A stretch of 64,000 nt of DNA, taken from Streptosporangium album (GTDB lineage: Bacteria > Actinomycetota > Actinomycetes > Streptosporangiales > Streptosporangiaceae). Below the pieces are notes generated by a model. The model saw nothing but the letters and a program-made list of their open reading frames with translations, ran no database searches and was not told the origin of the DNA. Shown here piece by piece: positions 35,160 to 42,903 of this stretch; position 1 is the stretch's first letter, and every line of letters starts with the position of its first letter. The stretch lies in contig NZ_JACHJU010000001.1 of assembly GCF_014203795.1 (NCBI RefSeq), positions 2,170,001-2,234,000 on the forward strand. The letters are read 5' to 3'. A program made the translations under genes and the position numbers.

Positions 35160-35930
35160 ATGACGATCACACCGGTACGCCATTCCTGCACCCGCGGCCC
35201 GCTGGTCTCCGCCGAGGGCATCAACGGAGTCGGCAAGACGTATCTGACCAACCGCGCCGTCGAAGCCCTCGACGACAAGCCGCTGATGCTTGACGAGTTC
35301 TCCCAGCGGGCGAACGGGCGCCCGGGACTGGGCGAAGCCCTGCTCCGCTTTCTGCGTGAGGCCAGCGCAGGGGACCCGTTCCTGCGCGGGGGCACCCCCA
35401 TGGCCGAGGCTCTGGTCCTGCTGGCCATCAAGCGGCATGACCTGGACACCGTCATTCCCGACCTGTCCAGCGGGCGTGCCGTCGTCGAGGGCCGCAGCGT
35501 CGACACCACGGCGGTGTGCCAGGCTCTGCTGCTGCGCCCCGACGACCCGGACGCTGCCCTTGAGACGGCAACCGCCCTGCTGGAACTCGCGTCCTCCTAC
35601 CGGCCCCTCCCCGACCTCACGATCCTCGTCACCGACGACGCCTCCGAGGCCGTCGTGCGCGCGCAACGGCGCGACCGGCGCGTCTTCACGACCGAGCAGG
35701 CCACGTTCATGCGTGAGGCATGCGCGCTCTACGAGCGGCTCGCCGCCACCGATCCGGCACGCTACCGGGTCGTAGACCGGCGCAGCGTCGGCGAGCACGA
35801 GGCGGCCGAGCAGATCCGGGCGTGGATCCACGACGCCGGGACCGACCTGGGCTGCTTGCGCGAGCCGTGGCAGGGCCCGGGAGCCCGGTGCATGTGCTGC
35901 GGCCACCGCGCGGAATCGGCGCCGGCATGA
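35160..35930 (+). CDS. Thymidylate-kinase-like P-loop kinase B
   Basis: 256 residues, paralogous to kinase A at 32222: P-loop SAEGINGVGKTYLTN, a matching LMLDEFSQRANGRPG segment, VVEGRSVDTTAVCQ in place of the DR motif, and TILVTDD near the lid. The C-terminal tail carries a CMCCGHRAE cluster that could bind metal and is absent from kinase A. The GINGVGKT signature shared by the two points to gene duplication within the cluster. Substrate unknown. Confidence 0.75.
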   Translation: MTITPVRHSCTRGPLVSAEGINGVGKTYLTNRAVEALDDKPLMLDEFSQRANGRPGLGEALLRFLREASAGDPFLRGGTPMAEALVLLAIKRHDLDTVIPDLSSGRAVVEGRSVDTTAVCQALLLRPDDPDAALETATALLELASSYRPLPDLTILVTDDASEAVVRAQRRDRRVFTTEQATFMREACALYERLAATDPARYRVVDRRSVGEHEAAEQIRAWIHDAGTDLGCLREPWQGPGARCMCCGHRAESAPA

Positions 35931-36001
35931 ACGAGGCGGCCGCACCGCACGACGCTGCGCCGAACACCACGCCGCCACGATCAGCAGATTCCGCCAGATG
36001 A
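35927..36001 (+). CDS. Possible 24-aa coupled peptide after kinase B
   Basis: An ATG overlapping the stop of kinase B (ATGA) opens MNEAAAPHDAAPNTTPPRSA and four more residues. Low complexity and Pro/Ala-rich. It resembles the tiny frame at 35059 in position (coupled to the stop of an operon gene) but not in sequence. It may be only a translational bridge to the PurC-like gene. Confidence 0.2.
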   Translation: MNEAAAPHDAAPNTTPPRSADSAR

Positions 36002-36029
36002 CGGCGTGAGGCCATCACACCAAGGGAGC

Positions 36030-36998
36030 ATGATGCCCATCCTCCACTCAACCAAGAACCTAGAGATCATCGAACCTCCCACGACAACGAGGGAGGGTGT
36101 CGGAATCTTCGAATACACCGACAATTACACGGTGTTCCATTACGGCAGAATGCCGGACCAGATCCCCGGGAAAGGCGAGGCGACCTGCCGCATGGCCGTC
36201 TTCAACTTCACAATGTTGGAGGCGGCGGGCGTGCGAACCCATTTCCGCCGGTTCGTCGCCCCGAATCGGATCGAGTTCGATCTCGCGCGTGTCCCGGGCC
36301 CGGACGCCGGGCCGCTCACCCCGGACGCTGGAAACTACCTCATTCCCGTGCAGGTCCTCTTCCGCAACGAGCTCCCTCAAGGAAGCTCCGTTCACCGCCG
36401 GCTCGCAGCCGGCGCGCTGACACCGGCCGAGGTCGGGCTCCGCGGCATTCCCGCGGTCGGCGAGAAGCTGCCCCATCCGCTCATCGAGTACGCGACGACG
36501 CTGGAAGACGTCAACCGGTTCGTCGACGGGCCCGAGGCCCAGCGCCTCGCCGGTCTGAGCGACGAGCAGTTCCAGGCGATGCGCGACACCACCGTCAAGG
36601 TCAACGAGGTGCTGACCGGACACGCACGCGAGCTCGGGCTGAGCCACTGCGACGGCAAGGTCGAGTTCCTGGTGTCGAGCGATGCGCGCATCGTGCTTGC
36701 CGACAGCCCCGGCACACCGGATGAAAGCCGCCTGATGTTCAACGGAGTGCACTGCGGCAAGCAGGTCCTCCGGGACTGGTACGTGAAGAACGGCCTCGAA
36801 GTGCCAGTCAGCAGACTGATCGCCGAGGACGTGCCCAGGAGCCGGTGGCCGCAGCCGGCACCGCTCCCGCCCGCGTTCCTGCCGGTGATGTCGGACCTGT
36901 ACCGGTCCCTGAGCGAGACCTGGACGGGCGAGCGCCCCTGGAACGCGCCGGACCTGCGAGCCGCCACGCAGGCCGTTGCCCGCCTCATCAGACAATGA
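36030..36998 (+). CDS. PurC-like (SAICAR synthetase family) ligase
   Basis: 322 residues from ATG 36030, AAGGGAG upstream. Family hallmarks are FEYTDNYTVFHYGRMPDQIPGKG (N-lobe; split here at about residue 27-48), VLFRNELPQGSS, and the ATP/metal segment DGKVEFLVSSDARIVLADSP followed by GTPDESRL. PurC joins a ring carboxylate (CAIR) to the amino group of aspartate, using ATP. A second PurC is not needed for purine synthesis, so this copy probably amidates another carboxylated ring; 7-carboxy-7-deazaguanine nucleotide, made by the upstream genes, is the obvious candidate. Confidence 0.82.
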   Translation: MMPILHSTKNLEIIEPPTTTREGVGIFEYTDNYTVFHYGRMPDQIPGKGEATCRMAVFNFTMLEAAGVRTHFRRFVAPNRIEFDLARVPGPDAGPLTPDAGNYLIPVQVLFRNELPQGSSVHRRLAAGALTPAEVGLRGIPAVGEKLPHPLIEYATTLEDVNRFVDGPEAQRLAGLSDEQFQAMRDTTVKVNEVLTGHARELGLSHCDGKVEFLVSSDARIVLADSPGTPDESRLMFNGVHCGKQVLRDWYVKNGLEVPVSRLIAEDVPRSRWPQPAPLPPAFLPVMSDLYRSLSETWTGERPWNAPDLRAATQAVARLIRQ

Positions 36999-37089
36999 CG
37001 GCACACCGCGGCTGGGACTCAGGCATGCTCTCCCCGATGGGGCGGGCGTGGGCCTGCAACGCCACGGAACCTGCGAGAACGGTGGATAC

Positions 37090-37752
37090 ATGGGCGGCTT
37101 GACAGCAGACCCCGCCTTCCTGGCGACGACGTTCGTAGTCATCGACTTCGAGGCGACGACCCCCACCGGCTACCCGGCCCAGCCCATCGAGGTCGCCGCT
37201 CTCGCACTCCGCTACGAGGAAGGCGCGTGGACAACGGTCGGCAGGGGCACATCTCTCATCCGGCCGCCCGCGTTCGCCCCAGTGACGCCAGCCGTTACGG
37301 CCCAAACCGGCCTGACCCCCGAGCAGGTCAAGCAGGCCCCTAGCCCGGCCGAAGCGCTGGGCGCACTGGATCGGCGCTTCACGGCCAGCAACCGGTACCT
37401 GCTGGTGGCGCAACACGCCGCCACCGAGGCCAAGCTCATCCACAACCAGCGCGAGCACTGCCCGGCGCTGGCCCGCGTTGACCTTCTTGACACGATCCCG
37501 TTTGCCAAACACCTCGTCCCGGGTCTGCCGAACTACAAACTCGACACGCTGCTGGCGCATTTCTCCATCAAGCAGCCGGCGGATCGCCACAGAGCCGCCG
37601 CCGACGTCGACGTCACCGCGCAGGTGTTCTTCCGGCTCGTCAGCGCCGCGGACGAGGATGCTCAGCTCAGCGATCTCGCGGCTCTGGTGAAAATCGCGGG
37701 GCGCACCGCCAAGTGCAACATGCCCGCCCAAGACGGATTGTTCGACATCTAG
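37090..37752 (+). CDS. DEDDh 3-5 exonuclease (DnaQ-like)
   Basis: 220 residues from ATG 37090. Exo I is VVIDFEATTPTG (Asp, Glu), Exo II lies in LLVAQHAATEAKLIHNQRE, and Exo III is HRAAADVDVTAQ (His and Asp), a complete DEDDh set. A CNMPAQDG segment near the C-terminus is unexplained. It is close behind the PurC-like gene and in the same direction. It may degrade modified or damaged nucleic acid, or be an ordinary proofreading-type nuclease that was carried along. Confidence 0.85.
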   Translation: MGGLTADPAFLATTFVVIDFEATTPTGYPAQPIEVAALALRYEEGAWTTVGRGTSLIRPPAFAPVTPAVTAQTGLTPEQVKQAPSPAEALGALDRRFTASNRYLLVAQHAATEAKLIHNQREHCPALARVDLLDTIPFAKHLVPGLPNYKLDTLLAHFSIKQPADRHRAAADVDVTAQVFFRLVSAADEDAQLSDLAALVKIAGRTAKCNMPAQDGLFDI

Positions 37753-37811
37753 CCTTCCGGCGGGAGAGAGCATAAGCACAACCGGTCTGAGATAGGACGG
37801 TGCTCATTTAG

Positions 37812-38444
37812 ATGATCAAGGAAAAATCCGGCCGCGACGAGGTCCCATTCTGGTTCGATCCGCTGTGCCCCTGGGCGTGGATCACCTCGCGCTGGCTCCT
37901 GGAGGTCGAGCAGGTTCGACCGGTGCGCGCCGATTGGCGGATCATGTCACTGGCCTACCTGAACCTCGTCCAGCGCGAGGGCAAGGGACTCAGCGCCGAC
38001 TACCTGGACCTGATGGAGAAGGCATGGGGTCCAGTGCGGGTCTGCGCGGCAGCCGCTGAGCACAGTGGCCGCGGCGTCCTCGGACCGCTGTACACCGCCA
38101 TCGGCGCCCGGCTTCACAACCAAAGACGTCGCGACGATCCCACCGTCATCACCGAAGCTCTCACGGAGGCGGGCCTGCCCGATTCGCTGGCCGCAGCCGC
38201 CACGAGCACGGAGTTCGATCAGCTCATCAGAGACTCGCACGACGAGGCGTTCAACGATGTCGGCCTCGATGTCGGGACGCCCGTTCTCCGCATCGGCGGC
38301 ACGGCCCTGTTCGGCCCCGTGATCACGCCGGCCCCTCGCGGTGAAGCTGCCGGGCGACTCTGGGACGGCCTGGTCATGGTCGCCGGGACGGACGGCTTCT
38401 TCGAGCTCAAGCGGAGCCGGGACCGCAAACCGTCCTTCGACTGA
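37812..38444 (+). CDS. Mycothiol-dependent nitroreductase-type DsbA-fold protein (Rv2466c family)
   Basis: 210 residues. FWFDPLCPWAWITSRWL is the family motif, with a single active Cys (CPWAW) rather than the CPWC of Rv2466c; WRIMSLAYLN and DVGTPVLRIGG (cis-Pro loop) follow. Members use mycothiol to reduce nitro or quinone compounds or act as thiol reductases in the cytoplasm. It closes the run of + strand genes after the exonuclease; a link to the nucleoside pathway is uncertain. Confidence 0.85.
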   Translation: MIKEKSGRDEVPFWFDPLCPWAWITSRWLLEVEQVRPVRADWRIMSLAYLNLVQREGKGLSADYLDLMEKAWGPVRVCAAAAEHSGRGVLGPLYTAIGARLHNQRRRDDPTVITEALTEAGLPDSLAAAATSTEFDQLIRDSHDEAFNDVGLDVGTPVLRIGGTALFGPVITPAPRGEAAGRLWDGLVMVAGTDGFFELKRSRDRKPSFD

Positions 38445-38598
38445 GTGAACACCACAGCTCGGCCGACATCGGCTGAGGCTACGACCGTCGAGGCTCCCGC
38501 GTTCGGTTCGACAAGGAGGCGAACGACAACCGCGGAGCCTCGACAGGTGCGCACCGTGATCCGGTGCCGCTGCCGACCGGAGTGTTCGACGGGTCCGA

Positions 38599-39159
38599 TC
38601 AACCGATCCGGACCGGTGCGCTGACCGCTCGCGCGATGCGGTGCCCGACAAGGCGCTCGGCCGCGTCGAGCGAGTACCAGGCGGCGCCCCTCACCTCGGA
38701 CTCCTGGATGCGCCCCACGTCGGCATCCGGTGTCACGAAGGAGTACCCGATGTCGAGGTGGTAGTGATCCGGTTCGTCCTTCTCCGGCCGTGCCGGAACC
38801 CTGCCGTACTCGATGTAAACGGGGGCCTGCGACGCTGGGAAGACCTTGCCGGGATCAACCCCGGTCTCCTCCGCCAACTCGCGCACTGCCGCGTCGATCA
38901 GTGTGGTATCGGTCGGCTCAAGGTGACCTCCGGGCTGCAACGTGATCCCGTACGCGCGATGCTCGACAAGCAGGATCTCGTCGTCACCGCGGACCAGCAG
39001 CGCACCGACAGTCACGTGCATCGGAAAATTCCGCCGCGAGGCGAAATCCCCTCCCTGCGACAGCAGCTGCACCGGCTCAGCCAGCAGCGCGGCCTCGTCC
39101 GGATAGCGCTTGATGTAGGCCGAAAGCGCACCCGAGATGTCCGAGTCACTGATCGCCAC
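38599..39159 (-). CDS. NUDIX hydrolase
   Basis: 186 residues from GTG 39159 with GGGGGTG upstream; longer starts add a Cys-rich stretch without similarity. The NUDIX box is GGHLEPTDTTLIDAAVRELAEETGV, close to GX5EX7REUXEEXGU (residues about 98-122). It hydrolyses a nucleoside diphosphate linked to another moiety. Beside a cluster that makes a nucleotide analogue, sanitising the nucleotide pool is a reasonable role, but many NUDIX genes are scattered in such genomes. Confidence 0.85.
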   Translation of the reverse strand: MAISDSDISGALSAYIKRYPDEAALLAEPVQLLSQGGDFASRRNFPMHVTVGALLVRGDDEILLVEHRAYGITLQPGGHLEPTDTTLIDAAVRELAEETGVDPGKVFPASQAPVYIEYGRVPARPEKDEPDHYHLDIGYSFVTPDADVGRIQESEVRGAAWYSLDAAERLVGHRIARAVSAPVRIG

Positions 39160-39494
39160 GGGGCACCCCCACACCAGCCGGAGAGCAAAGCTCTCCGTGA
39201 CCGACTGCTCGGATGTGAGCGACGAGCACTGACACCAGCTCCTTAGAAAGCGCGTGGCGTACGAAGGGGTTCGCACCTTACAAGTTGGGCCCGACCGGTG
39301 CGCGCATGCCACGCCGAACAGACACAGCAGGTGCCCACACTCCGTTCCGCCGGGAGATGGCGCCCCAGCCTCCCAGCTGTTTCGCGTTCACGGCTCGACG
39401 GCGGCCGACTCCCATGAGGGGCTGGCAGCGTCCACGTCGTCGTACGGGTGCCACCGGAATACGGAAGAAACGGGCCGTGGGGCTGCCAGGGCAG
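39160..39494. other. Intergenic stretch upstream of the NUDIX gene
   Basis: 335 bp without a convincing gene. It contains the NUDIX promoter region near 39160-39260. Open frames reading rightwards here lack ribosome-binding sites and protein-like composition. Confidence 0.5.
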
Positions 39495-39968
39495 TCACAG
39501 CCACTCCTCGCGGTGGCCGGGCGAGCCGAACCTGTACGGCGCGGCGACCATACGCAGCGTCCGACACGGGTAGCTGGCCGACTTACACTCCCGGCACCTC
39601 AAGACTCGTTCGGGAGCGCCGCCGCGCCCGTCCATGACGATGAGTTCGGTAGGCCCGTGCCACCCCATCAGGGCGACGTCGGCATCGGCACGGTGGCCGA
39701 CGAAAGCCGGATCCTCGCGGCGTGAAGCGCGATCGCTGATCGCCTCACGCAGCCACCGAGCGAACGCGGCCGCCTGCTCCCGGACGTCGACGGCCAACGG
39801 TGGCACCTCGTAGACGGCGCCGCGTTCGTGGCAGGCCCGGCACTCGCCGAGGTGCGGCCACCCGGACTCCTGGGGTGGCCCCCACCAGTCCGGGGTGACG
39901 GGGATCTGGTCGGCCGGGTCGCTGGTGTACCAGGAACAGAAGCGGTCCCCGTGCTGCACGAACGGCAT
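39495..39968 (-). CDS. Hypothetical protein with two CX2C zinc-like pairs (157 aa)
   Basis: ECRACHERG near residue 43 and [12 protein letters not shown] near 124 are the kind of Cys pairs that form a zinc ribbon. The central helix has [20 protein letters not shown]. The start overlaps the stop of the preceding small gene (ATGA), so they are one transcription unit. No known family. Confidence 0.6.
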   Translation of the reverse strand: MPFVQHGDRFCSWYTSDPADQIPVTPDWWGPPQESGWPHLGECRACHERGAVYEVPPLAVDVREQAAAFARWLREAISDRASRREDPAFVGHRADADVALMGWHGPTELIVMDGRGGAPERVLRCRECKSASYPCRTLRMVAAPYRFGSPGHREEWL

Positions 39969-40240
39969 CAGCGGTGCCTCGCCATCTGCTCGTCGGTCGC
40001 CTCACGCACAACCGTCACGATCCGGCCGTCGACCAGGATCGCCTCCAGGGTCAGGCGCGGCCGAACCTGCCGTACCAATGTCGGCGGCACGAACTCGACA
40101 ACCTCGGCAGGGGGATCGATGCTGGCGCGCGCGTCGCGGACTTGGGCCGGGGCAGGCCCGGATGGGGTGCCGTACGCCAGGCGGTCGGCGACCTGCTCCA
40201 GCCAGGCCCGCGCGGCGGCCGCGGCTTCGGGAACGGTCAC
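39968..40240 (-). CDS. Hypothetical protein (90 aa)
   Basis: Starts at GTG 40240, coupled to the downstream Cys-rich protein by ATGA. It has a helix [20 protein letters not shown], a Pro-rich loop, then strands [20 protein letters not shown]. It is divergent from the dCTP deaminase gene with only 21 bp between starts. Function unknown. Confidence 0.5.
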   Translation of the reverse strand: MTVPEAAAAARAWLEQVADRLAYGTPSGPAPAQVRDARASIDPPAEVVEFVPPTLVRQVRPRLTLEAILVDGRIVTVVREATDEQMARHR

Positions 40241-40261
40241 CGGGCCTGTAGGTTGCCCCCC

Positions 40262-40837
40262 GTGCTGCTTTCCGACCGAGACATCCTCACCGCAATCGAC
40301 GCCGGACGCGTCCGGCTGGACCCCTTCGACCAGGCGATGATTCAGCCGTCCAGCGTCGACGTCCGGCTCGACCGGTTCTTCCGGGTGTTCGAGAACCACC
40401 GGTACCCGCACATCGACCCAGCAATCGAGCAGCCCGACCTCACCCGGTTGGTGGAGCCCGAGGGCGATGAGCCGTTCATCCTCCACCCGGGGGAGTTCGT
40501 CCTGGGGAGCACGTACGAGGTGATCAGCCTGCCCGACGACATCGCGGCCCGGTTGGAAGGCAAGTCCAGCCTCGGGCGCCTCGGCCTGCTCACGCATTCG
40601 ACGGCCGGGTTCATCGACCCTGGGTTCAGCGGGCACGTGACGTTGGAGCTGTCCAACGTCGCCACGCTCCCGATCAAGCTGTGGCCGGGCATGAAGATCG
40701 GGCAGATCGGCCTGTTCCGCATGAGTTCGCCGGCGGAAAGCCCGTACGGATCGGCGAAGTACGGCTCCCGCTACCAGGGCCAACGTGGTCCGACGCCATC
40801 GCGGTCGTTCCTCAACTTCCACCGAACCAAGATCTGA
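40262..40837 (+). CDS. dcd: dCTP deaminase
   Basis: 191 residues from GTG 40262; TAGGTT ends seven bases upstream, so the mRNA is probably leaderless. Family motifs are [49 protein letters not shown] (catalytic Glu within the last part) and [21 protein letters not shown]. The protein belongs to the mono- or bifunctional trimeric Dcd/DUT group and makes dUTP or dUMP from dCTP. Since the host needs only one, its placement beside a nucleoside cluster may be pathway-related or for defence against analogue incorporation. Confidence 0.93.
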   Translation: MLLSDRDILTAIDAGRVRLDPFDQAMIQPSSVDVRLDRFFRVFENHRYPHIDPAIEQPDLTRLVEPEGDEPFILHPGEFVLGSTYEVISLPDDIAARLEGKSSLGRLGLLTHSTAGFIDPGFSGHVTLELSNVATLPIKLWPGMKIGQIGLFRMSSPAESPYGSAKYGSRYQGQRGPTPSRSFLNFHRTKI

Positions 40838-40842
40838 CGACG

Positions 40843-41091
40843 TCACCGCGCCTGCCCTCCCTCGGCTGGAAGGGCGGCCTCAAGAACGGACGGCGCGTCA
40901 AGGGGAGCCTCGTCCCAGTGAAAGCCGCACGACTGGCAGTGCCGGGCCAGCCGTTCCGGCCGGGCGACGTCAACGACGTAGGCGGTGTTCCAGGGGAGGG
41001 CGATCGGGCCGCGCGCCTCCCGGTATTGCAGGGACGCGCCGATCCAACCGCACTTCGGGCAGGTCGGCTCAAGACCGCTGTACGGCGGCAA
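40843..41091 (-). CDS. Small zinc-ribbon protein (82 aa)
   Basis: CPKCGW near residue 11 and CQSCGFHWDE near 52 form a clear CX2C-CX2C zinc ribbon, and the segment between reads LPWNTAYVVDVARPERLARH. It is convergent with dcd (5-bp gap). Function unknown; a nucleic-acid-binding role is possible. Confidence 0.65.
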   Translation of the reverse strand: MPPYSGLEPTCPKCGWIGASLQYREARGPIALPWNTAYVVDVARPERLARHCQSCGFHWDEAPLDAPSVLEAALPAEGGQAR

Positions 41092-41126
41092 CGCCGCGGC
41101 GTCGGGGGCTGTTCCATAGGGGTTGT

Positions 41127-41156
41127 GCTTCCTCTCGCTGTGGGGCGAGAGGAAGC
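41127..41156 (-). terminator. Strong hairpin, 12-bp perfect stem
   Basis: GCTTCCTCTCGC and GCGAGAGGAAGC around a 6-nt loop. It lies downstream of the 41191 gene and upstream of the zinc-ribbon gene, both on the minus strand, so it probably terminates the former. Confidence 0.7.
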
Positions 41157-41190
41157 TAGACCATCAGATCGTTAACGTCTTATCCGCAGG

Positions 41191-41430
41191 TCACGGCATC
41201 GGGACGGGCACGCAGGGCTCGTCCTTGGCGTCCTCGAACAGGCGCATGCACTTCCCGCAGGACACGGTGATGACGTCGATCTCGGTGTCGGCGGGCAGCT
41301 CGAACCCGGGGGTTTCGCCACGGGCGGCGGACACGAGCATGTCCTGAATCTGCTCGTTGTTCACAGGGAGCGTGGTGGCGGCCTGCCACTGGTGCGCGGT
41401 GGTCATAGTCATGGGGGCAATCTTGGCCAC
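41191..41430 (-). CDS. Hypothetical small Cys protein (79 aa)
   Basis: The protein has an acidic strand FELPADTEIDVITVSCGKCM with a CGKC pair and a third Cys near the C-terminus. The GTG at 41430 or the ATG at 41412 may be the start. It lies between a truncated recombinase and a strong terminator. No family is recognised. Confidence 0.5.
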   Translation of the reverse strand: MAKIAPMTMTTAHQWQAATTLPVNNEQIQDMLVSAARGETPGFELPADTEIDVITVSCGKCMRLFEDAKDEPCVPVPMP

Positions 41431-41465
41431 CGGCAGGGCTTAGTGTCTCCTTCTGGTGGCCAAGA

Positions 41466-41955
41466 TCACGCGCCCGGGGTCCGGCGGCGCGGGGCGGCAC
41501 CCGGCAGGGGCACCGCGTCGGGGGTAGCCAGCTTGTCGACGGCTGTGCGGCGCACCCGCTCCGGCCGCCGGTCGTACCGCGCCGTCGTGGCCGGGGAAGC
41601 GTGCCCGACGAGGGCCTGCGCGGTGGCCAGGTCCACCCCAGCATCGAGCAGTTCACCGATGAACGTGCGCCGGAAGTCGTGCGCTTTCGGGACCTCGTCC
41701 AGCCCGGCCTGCTCGGCGCGGGCGGCGAGCACGTTACTGACCGTCCGCGCGTCGATGAACCCGATCCGGCCGTGCTCGTCGCGGCGGATGTGTCGGCCGC
41801 GCGGGGTGAATGGCGGGAACAGGCCGCCCGCATCGCGGCGGCGCACGGTCAGCCACGCCTCGATCCGGCCGACCGCACTGGCCGTGAGGTAGACCATCCG
41901 CTCCTTGCTCCGCTTGCCCTTGATGCGCAGGGAGCGGGTTCCCGGGTCGTAGGGG
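41466..41955 (-). pseudogene. Tyrosine recombinase, N-terminus cut off by MITE copy 2
   Basis: About 160 residues of the catalytic domain remain. RSLRIKGKRSKERMVYLT is the beta-hairpin, HDFRRTFIGELLDAG is the HxxR box, and GHASPATTARYDRRP carries the second His and nucleophile Tyr. The frame runs into the MITE at 41953, and the SAM-like domain and first catalytic Arg are missing. It was probably the integrase of the island or of an earlier element, and is now inactive. Confidence 0.75.
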
Positions 41956-42088
41956 TCCCGGTAGTACTGGCGAAAAATCCAACGGATATGCAGGTCAGAG
42001 CTTCTTTAAGAACCTTCGGGCACAGCCTGGAAGGTGGGCCGCTGACCTGCATATCCGTTGTTTCCTGCGTCGTTACTACTGGGATCCC
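41953..42088. mobile_element. 136-bp MITE-like element, copy 2
   Basis: Same length and orientation as the copy at 23695-23830. Here the core 18-bp arms (41981-41998 and 42042-42059) are perfectly complementary. It truncates a tyrosine recombinase gene on its left. The TetR gene begins 37 bp to its right. Target-site duplication is not obvious at either copy. Confidence 0.85.
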
Positions 42089-42124
42089 TGATGGCGCGAG
42101 TGTGTCGAACCGGGTGGCGACGCG

Positions 42125-42793
42125 CTATGGCGTGCCGGTGAGCCTGCCCAACACCTCGAAGACCTGTTGCGGTGCCAGGGCGCCGACGGGGAGCGGGTGG
42201 TGGGCGGCCTCGGCGCGCAGTCCGTCGAGCAGGAACGTGACGCTGCGACGCCAGGCATCGGGGGCGGCGTCCGCACCGGCGCGGGCGAGCAGGGCGATGG
42301 CGCCGAACGTGAGCGCGAGGTCCTCGCCAGTGAAATCCGGACGCAGAGTTCCGGCCTGCCGGGCTCGCTCGATGATCCGCGTGGCGGCGTCGCTCGCCCG
42401 GGCGCACAGGGCCATGAGGCGTTCGGCGCCCGGATAGCGGCCGCTCAGCACGTCGGCGAGCGCGGGATCGGTGGCCTGCAGCTCGCAGACCTTCTCGATG
42501 TAATAGACGAAACCCTCCCAGGCGTCCGCGCAGGCCAGGGCATGCTCGGCGACCTCGTTCAGCCGGTCCGCCGCCAGGTCGGCCACCACCTCATCGATCA
42601 GCGCCTCACGGCTGCCGAAGAGGTTGTAGAGGGTGCCGTGGCTCACGCCTGCCCGGCGGGCGATCTCCTTCAGCGGCACCTGAAGGCCGCGCTCCTGAAA
42701 GAGCTCGGCCGCGGCTGCTCGCAGCTTGCCCGCGTTTCGTTCCGCGTCGGCCCGCATCCGCTGTTCCTCCTGGTACTGGCTGGCGGATTCCAT
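42125..42793 (-). CDS. TetR/AcrR-family repressor
   Basis: 222 residues from ATG 42793 (GAGGG upstream); an in-frame ATG at 42838 lies within operator-like repeats. The HTH is KLRAAAAELFQERGLQVPLK followed by EIARRAGVSHGTLYNLFGSREAL. The C-terminal domain resembles TetR_C_33 (SBP-like) regulators (DVLSGRYPGAERLMALCARA). It is divergent from an SDR gene with a dyad between, so it likely represses that gene and itself. Confidence 0.9.
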   Translation of the reverse strand: MESASQYQEEQRMRADAERNAGKLRAAAAELFQERGLQVPLKEIARRAGVSHGTLYNLFGSREALIDEVVADLAADRLNEVAEHALACADAWEGFVYYIEKVCELQATDPALADVLSGRYPGAERLMALCARASDAATRIIERARQAGTLRPDFTGEDLALTFGAIALLARAGADAAPDAWRRSVTFLLDGLRAEAAHHPLPVGALAPQQVFEVLGRLTGTP

Positions 42794-42855
42794 GATCGCA
42801 TCCCTCAGGCTCAACTTGGCCCAGGGGTCAACTTTCATGCTACCGTCGACGAGTC

Positions 42856-42877
42856 AAGTTGACCCATAGGTCAACTT
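42856..42877. promoter_or_regulatory. TetR operator between TetR and SDR genes
   Basis: Perfect 9-bp arms AAGTTGACC and GGTCAACTT around CATA. Further half-sites GGGTCAACTT (about 42825-42834) and GCTCAACTT (about 42809-42817) lie toward the TetR start. Confidence 0.8.
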
Positions 42878-42903
42878 ATCGCCTGCAGTGAGGAGCAACC
42901 CCT

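Noticed and set aside
27028-40837. Deazaguanine DNA-modification (Dpd) or phage modification system
   Set aside because: No DpdA/TGT transglycosylase, QueC or restriction-type nucleases are present, and the cluster contains aminotransferase, methyltransferase and PurC homologues that fit small-molecule synthesis better.
23695-42088. The 136-bp direct repeats as attL/attR of an integrative element
   Set aside because: They have transposon-like inverted ends, and one truncates the integrase instead of lying beside an intact one. MITEs explain this better, though the island could still be excised by recombination.
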